A stretch of DNA of 16,528 bases from JBIOWF01 sp044868295 (GTDB taxonomy: Bacteria > Actinomycetota > Actinomycetes > Streptosporangiales > Streptosporangiaceae). The stretch lies in NCBI GenBank assembly GCA_044868295.1, contig JBIOWF010000079.1, forward strand, positions 1 through 16,528, in the 5' to 3' direction. The position numbers were made by a program, and so were the translations under genes. Shown one piece after another: positions 13,352-16,528 of the stretch. Each line of letters opens with the position of its first letter. The first letter of the stretch is position 1. The notes below the pieces were generated by a model that saw only the letters and a list, made by a program, of their open reading frames with translations, was not told the DNA's origin and did no database searches.

Positions 13352-14989
13352 ATGACCTCTATTGATCTCGTACGGCTGGCGCACGAGTGGCTCGCCCAGG
13401 ACCCCGATCCGGAGACCCGCGCCGAGCTGACGGCGATCCTGGACCGCGAGGATGTCGCCGAGCTGGCGGACCGTTTCGGAGCGAAGCTCGAGTTCGGTAC
13501 GGCGGGGCTGCGCGGCGAGCTCGGCGCGGGCCCGAACCGGATGAACCGGGTCACCGTCATGCGCGCCGCCGCCGGTCTGGCCCGCGTCCTGGGGCCGGGG
13601 AAGCACGTGGTGATCGGCTATGACGCGCGCCGCAACTCGCAGGTGTTCGCATTTGACACGGCCTGGGTGCTGACGGGCGCGGGCCTGCGCGCCTCCGTCA
13701 TGGAGGACCGGTGGCCGACCCCGGTGCTGGCCTTCGCGGTGCGCCACCTCGACGCGGACGCGGGAGTCATGGTCACCGCGTCGCACAACCCGCCCCGCGA
13801 CAACGGCTACAAGGTCTACTGGGGGGACGGCGCGCAGATCGTGCCGCCGATCGACAGCGAGATCTCCCGGGCCATCGACTCCGTCGGCCGCGTGGACGAC
13901 CTCCCGTTGGGCGACGGCTGGTACGAGCTCCGGCACTCGGCGATCGTGGAGCCCTATCTGAGGGCCGTGACGGCCCTGCCCATCGGTGACGCCCGCGAGC
14001 TGACCATCGCCTACACGCCGCTGCACGGCGTCGGCGCGGCCGTCCTGTCCGAGGCATTCGTCAGGGCCGGTTTCGAAGCTCCGACGATGGTCCGCCGGCA
14101 GGCGACACCCGACCCGGACTTCCCGACGGTGTCGTTCCCGAACCCCGAGGAACCGGGCGCGATGGACCTCGCCCTCGACCTCGCCGCCCAGATCGACGCG
14201 GACATCGTGCTGGCGAACGACCCCGACGCCGACCGGTGCGCCGTGGGGGCCCGGCTTCCCGGCGGTGGCTATCGCATGCTGACCGGCGACGAGGTCGGCG
14301 GCCTGCTGGCCGAACACATCCTGCGCCACACCTCGGGCGACGACCGCCTCGTGGCCACCACGATCGTGTCCTCGTCACTGCTAGGCAGGATCGCCGCCGA
14401 GTACGGCGTGCGCCACGCGGAGACCCTCACCGGCTTCAAATGGATCATGAAGGCCGGGCCAGGTCTGATCTTCGGATACGAGGAGGCGCTGGGCTACAGC
14501 GTCGGCTCGGACGCCGGGCTGCCCGTCCACGACAAGGACGGGATCGGCGCGGCGCTCACCATCGCGGGCCTGGCCGCCCAGGCGAGACGGGACGGCAGGA
14601 CGCTGCTCGATCTGCTCGACGACCAGGCCCGCCGCTACGGCCTGCACGCGACCAGCCAGCTCTCCGTGCGGGTGGAGGACCTGTCGCTGATCGCGGGAGC
14701 CATGGAGCGGCTGCGCGCGACTCCCCCCGTGGAGCCGGCGGGCCGCAAGGTCGAGTCGGCCGAGGACCTGTCCCAAGGCGCGGGCGGCCTGCCGCCGACC
14801 GACGGCCTCCGCTACCGCCTGGCCGGCGGCGCCCGCGTCGTCGTACGCCCCAGCGGCACCGAGCCCAAGCTCAAGTGCTACCTGGAGGTCGTCATCCCCG
14901 TCACCGGCGACGTCGCCAACGCCAGAGCGCAAGCCGTACAGGACCTGGACGCCCTCAAACAGGACCTCGCCACCGCCCTCGGCCTGTAA
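13352..14989 (+). CDS. pmmB: Phosphosugar mutase (phosphomannomutase/phosphoglucomutase/phosphopentomutase family)
   Basis: The protein has 545 residues, normal for the alpha-D-phosphohexomutase superfamily. All four active-site regions are present: TASHNP with phosphoserine Ser144, NDPDADR with metal ligands Asp290/292/294, the sugar loop GYEEALGY (375-382), and the phosphate loop RPSGTEPK (499-506). EFGTAGLRGELGAGPNRMN near the N-terminus is typical of the actinobacterial PmmB/PGM2-like subgroup. GGGAGA at 13340-13345 gives a good ribosome site for the ATG at 13352. The gene lies 42 bp after the phosphorylase stop and is probably co-transcribed. With a nucleoside phosphorylase upstream, conversion of ribose 1-phosphate to ribose 5-phosphate is plausible beside hexose phosphate activity; sequence alone does not settle substrate preference. 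Confidence 0.93.
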   Translation: MTSIDLVRLAHEWLAQDPDPETRAELTAILDREDVAELADRFGAKLEFGTAGLRGELGAGPNRMNRVTVMRAAAGLARVLGPGKHVVIGYDARRNSQVFAFDTAWVLTGAGLRASVMEDRWPTPVLAFAVRHLDADAGVMVTASHNPPRDNGYKVYWGDGAQIVPPIDSEISRAIDSVGRVDDLPLGDGWYELRHSAIVEPYLRAVTALPIGDARELTIAYTPLHGVGAAVLSEAFVRAGFEAPTMVRRQATPDPDFPTVSFPNPEEPGAMDLALDLAAQIDADIVLANDPDADRCAVGARLPGGGYRMLTGDEVGGLLAEHILRHTSGDDRLVATTIVSSSLLGRIAAEYGVRHAETLTGFKWIMKAGPGLIFGYEEALGYSVGSDAGLPVHDKDGIGAALTIAGLAAQARRDGRTLLDLLDDQARRYGLHATSQLSVRVEDLSLIAGAMERLRATPPVEPAGRKVESAEDLSQGAGGLPPTDGLRYRLAGGARVVVRPSGTEPKLKCYLEVVIPVTGDVANARAQAVQDLDALKQDLATALGL

Positions 14990-15022
14990 CCCAGCGGAGC
15001 CCGGCCGACCGCACCCCCTCCA

Positions 15023-15094
15023 CGACTACACAAGGCCGTTTCGTCCATCGACATACCTGAACAAAATAGGTGATCGAAAAGGCTTGTGTAGTCG
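15023..15094. terminator. Long hairpin between convergent genes, candidate bidirectional terminator
   Basis: CGACTACACAAG (15023-15034) is exactly complementary to CTTGTGTAGTCG (15083-15094). After a one-base bulge the pairing continues with CC/GG and, past one mismatch, TTTCG/CGAAA, giving about 19 bp around a 31-nt loop that is AT-rich for this genome. It sits between the convergent mutase and histidine kinase genes. The symmetry fits termination of both, but the large loop and lack of a T-run also allow a remnant of a small inverted-repeat element. Confidence 0.5.
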
Positions 15095-15169
15095 AAAGTG
15101 GCGGCCGCCCAGGCTTCGGGTGCCGGCGAGTGCGGCTTTAAGGCGCGGGGGGTGCGTATGAGTGGTCGC

Positions 15170-16432
15170 TCACGCGTGTAGGGGGAGTTCGACGGTGGCC
15201 ACCGTGGGGCCTCCGTGGGGGCTGTCGATCGTCAAACGACCGTCGACGGTGCCCAGCCGCTCGGTCAGCCCCGCCAGGCCTCCGTTCGGCCGGACGTGCC
15301 CGCCGCCCGCTCCGTCGTCGTGGACGACGATCGCGAGCGTGCCGCCGTGCGAGGTGACCGTGACCGTGGCCTGCCGCGCCCCGCTGTGCTTGGCCACGTT
15401 GGCCAGCAGTTCGGCGGTACAGAAGTAGGCGATGCTCTCGATCGCCGGCGACGGCCGCCGTGGCAGCGTCACATTCAGCCGTACGGGCACGGGACCGGAT
15501 GCCGCGAGGGTCGTCAGAGCAGCGTCGAGACCGTTGTCCAGGATCGGCGGATGGATCCCGCGCACGAGGCTGCGCAGTTCGACGAGCGCGTCCTTGGCGT
15601 TCTGGTGTGCCCCGCTGATGAGCCCGGTCAGCGCCGGATCGTCCGTGGCCTGCCCGGCGAGCCGTTCCTTGGCCGCGCCCAGGTGCATGGCCAGGGTCAC
15701 CAGCCGAACCTGGGCACCGTCGTGCAGGTCGCGCTCCATCCGGCGGAGCCGATCGGCCGCGTCCTCCACGGCATGCGCGCGGGTCTCCTCAAGGTGACGA
15801 ATACGCCGCGAGGAGGCGGTCGGCCCGAGCAGCAGCCGCAGCAGAGCCATGTCCAGCAGGAGCAGGAGCCGGACGGCCCATGGTCCGGCCATCAGGAGCG
15901 CGACCCCCAGCACGGGGTTGAGGAAGGGCCGAGCCGAGCCGGAGAAGGGGGCATGTGCATCCCCGATCAGGATCGCCGACGGGTAGGTCGGCCCCACCAT
16001 CGGCCTCCACAGCGGATGACTCAGATATGCGAGGCCGTGTACCCAGGTGATCACGACGGCCGCGGCTTGGGCTGCGGCGAGTGGGCCTTTTAGGAACAGG
16101 TACACCAGCGCCCGCCAGGCGGCGGCATCGCGCAGATTCGAGGTGACCCACCCGATGACGCCGCGCTGCCCCTGGACGGCCTCGGGGGGTGTGACCATGA
16201 CACCGAGCAGACGGGCCGCCAGCCAGCGGTGGACGGCTCCCAGCCGCAACGCCCCCGTCAATGCGACGGCGAGCAACACCAGGCCGAACGAGGCAAGGCT
16301 CAAAACGACGCCGCCGACCGTCGTGAGATAGGTGTAGAAGAAGCCCGCCACCGCGATCGGCAGAGCCACCACGACGTACCCCAGCTCTGCCAGAGCGCGC
16401 CGGTTCCATGGTGACCACCGCACGATGTTCAC
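15170..16432 (-). CDS. Sensor histidine kinase of two-component system, HisKA_3 type
   Basis: The protein has 420 residues from the GTG at 16432, chosen because GAGGAG lies 9 nt upstream; a TTG at 16441 is in frame but directly abuts that site. Four or five membrane segments fill the first 200 residues (around 17-37, 42-62, 107-137, 172-202), a layout seen in actinobacterial kinases with a membrane sensor domain. A helical linker leads to the dimerisation/phosphoacceptor motif RDLHDGAQVRL (His237). The ATPase domain has ELLANVAKHS (N box), DDGAGG (G1) and NGGLAGLTERL (G2). It probably autophosphorylates on His237 and passes phosphate to a LuxR/NarL-type regulator, which is not in the window; it would lie beyond 16528. 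The signal is unknown. Confidence 0.92.
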   Translation of the reverse strand: MNIVRWSPWNRRALAELGYVVVALPIAVAGFFYTYLTTVGGVVLSLASFGLVLLAVALTGALRLGAVHRWLAARLLGVMVTPPEAVQGQRGVIGWVTSNLRDAAAWRALVYLFLKGPLAAAQAAAVVITWVHGLAYLSHPLWRPMVGPTYPSAILIGDAHAPFSGSARPFLNPVLGVALLMAGPWAVRLLLLLDMALLRLLLGPTASSRRIRHLEETRAHAVEDAADRLRRMERDLHDGAQVRLVTLAMHLGAAKERLAGQATDDPALTGLISGAHQNAKDALVELRSLVRGIHPPILDNGLDAALTTLAASGPVPVRLNVTLPRRPSPAIESIAYFCTAELLANVAKHSGARQATVTVTSHGGTLAIVVHDDGAGGGHVRPNGGLAGLTERLGTVDGRLTIDSPHGGPTVATVELPLHA

Positions 16433-16471
16433 AACTGTCAACTCCTCGTCTCACCAGCGTTGATCAGTGTG

Positions 16472-16490
16472 CGGCACGCTCACGGCACGC
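16472..16490. repeat. CGGCACGC direct repeat upstream of the histidine kinase
   Basis: CGGCACGC at 16472-16479 and 16483-16490 repeats with an 11-bp period, one helical turn, 40 bp upstream of the kinase start. Tandem half sites at this period are typical of response-regulator dimers, so autoregulation is possible. The sequence is GC-rich and short, so chance is not excluded. Confidence 0.35.
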
Positions 16491-16528
16491 ACCACCCAGC
16501 CGGCAAACCGGTCAGGCAGGCGAGGGCG

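Noticed and set aside
15100..15109. 10-bp perfect palindrome GGCGGCCGCC
   Set aside because: Such GC palindromes are expected often in DNA of this composition; it has no visible link to a gene start.

Overview
The window is GC-rich DNA of an actinomycete. GC-rich third codon positions, frequent GTG starts, and the lpdA / GGCT-like / purine nucleoside phosphorylase / phosphosugar mutase neighbourhood (compare Rv3303c, Rv3307 and Rv3308 of Mycobacterium tuberculosis) all point there. A Streptosporangiales-type host is my guess; the genus cannot be fixed from this sequence. Nothing indicates phage, plasmid or CRISPR, and I see no tRNA or rRNA.

Region 1 (33-7728, all minus strand) is a tight five-gene operon. 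In order of transcription it encodes a membrane processive family-2 glycosyltransferase with hyaluronan-synthase-like motifs, two tandem paralogous membrane-anchored right-handed beta-helix proteins with an AlgG-like block, a third and different membrane-anchored beta-helix protein, and a UDP-glucose 6-dehydrogenase. Junctions are 1 bp, a 4-bp overlap, 3 bp and 37 bp. The gene content reads as a hybrid of has (synthase plus UDP-glucuronate supply) and alg (beta-helix epimerase/lyase) systems. It most likely makes, exports and modifies a uronic-acid-containing exopolysaccharide. This is the most interesting part of the window.

Region 2 (7729-8340) is a long non-coding divergent control region with lower GC than its surroundings. 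It holds a direct-repeat pair, a short inverted repeat, a family of 21-23 bp degenerate direct repeats and a strong 38-nt hairpin. It separates the polysaccharide operon from a plus-strand gene for an exported pentapeptide-repeat protein with one membrane span and a cytoplasmic tail (8341-9567).

Region 3 (9569-14989) is a metabolic block: lpdA (minus, meeting the pentapeptide gene tail to tail with 1 bp between), then plus-strand genes for a gamma-glutamylcyclotransferase-like protein, a 5'-truncated and frameshifted chromate transporter (pseudogene), purine nucleoside phosphorylase and a phosphosugar mutase. A 9-bp inverted repeat lies between the divergent lpdA and GGCT-like genes.

Region 4 (14990-16528) holds a long hairpin between convergent genes and a minus-strand sensor histidine kinase (15170-16432). 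Its response regulator is not in the window. An 8-bp direct repeat with an 11-bp period lies just upstream of the kinase.
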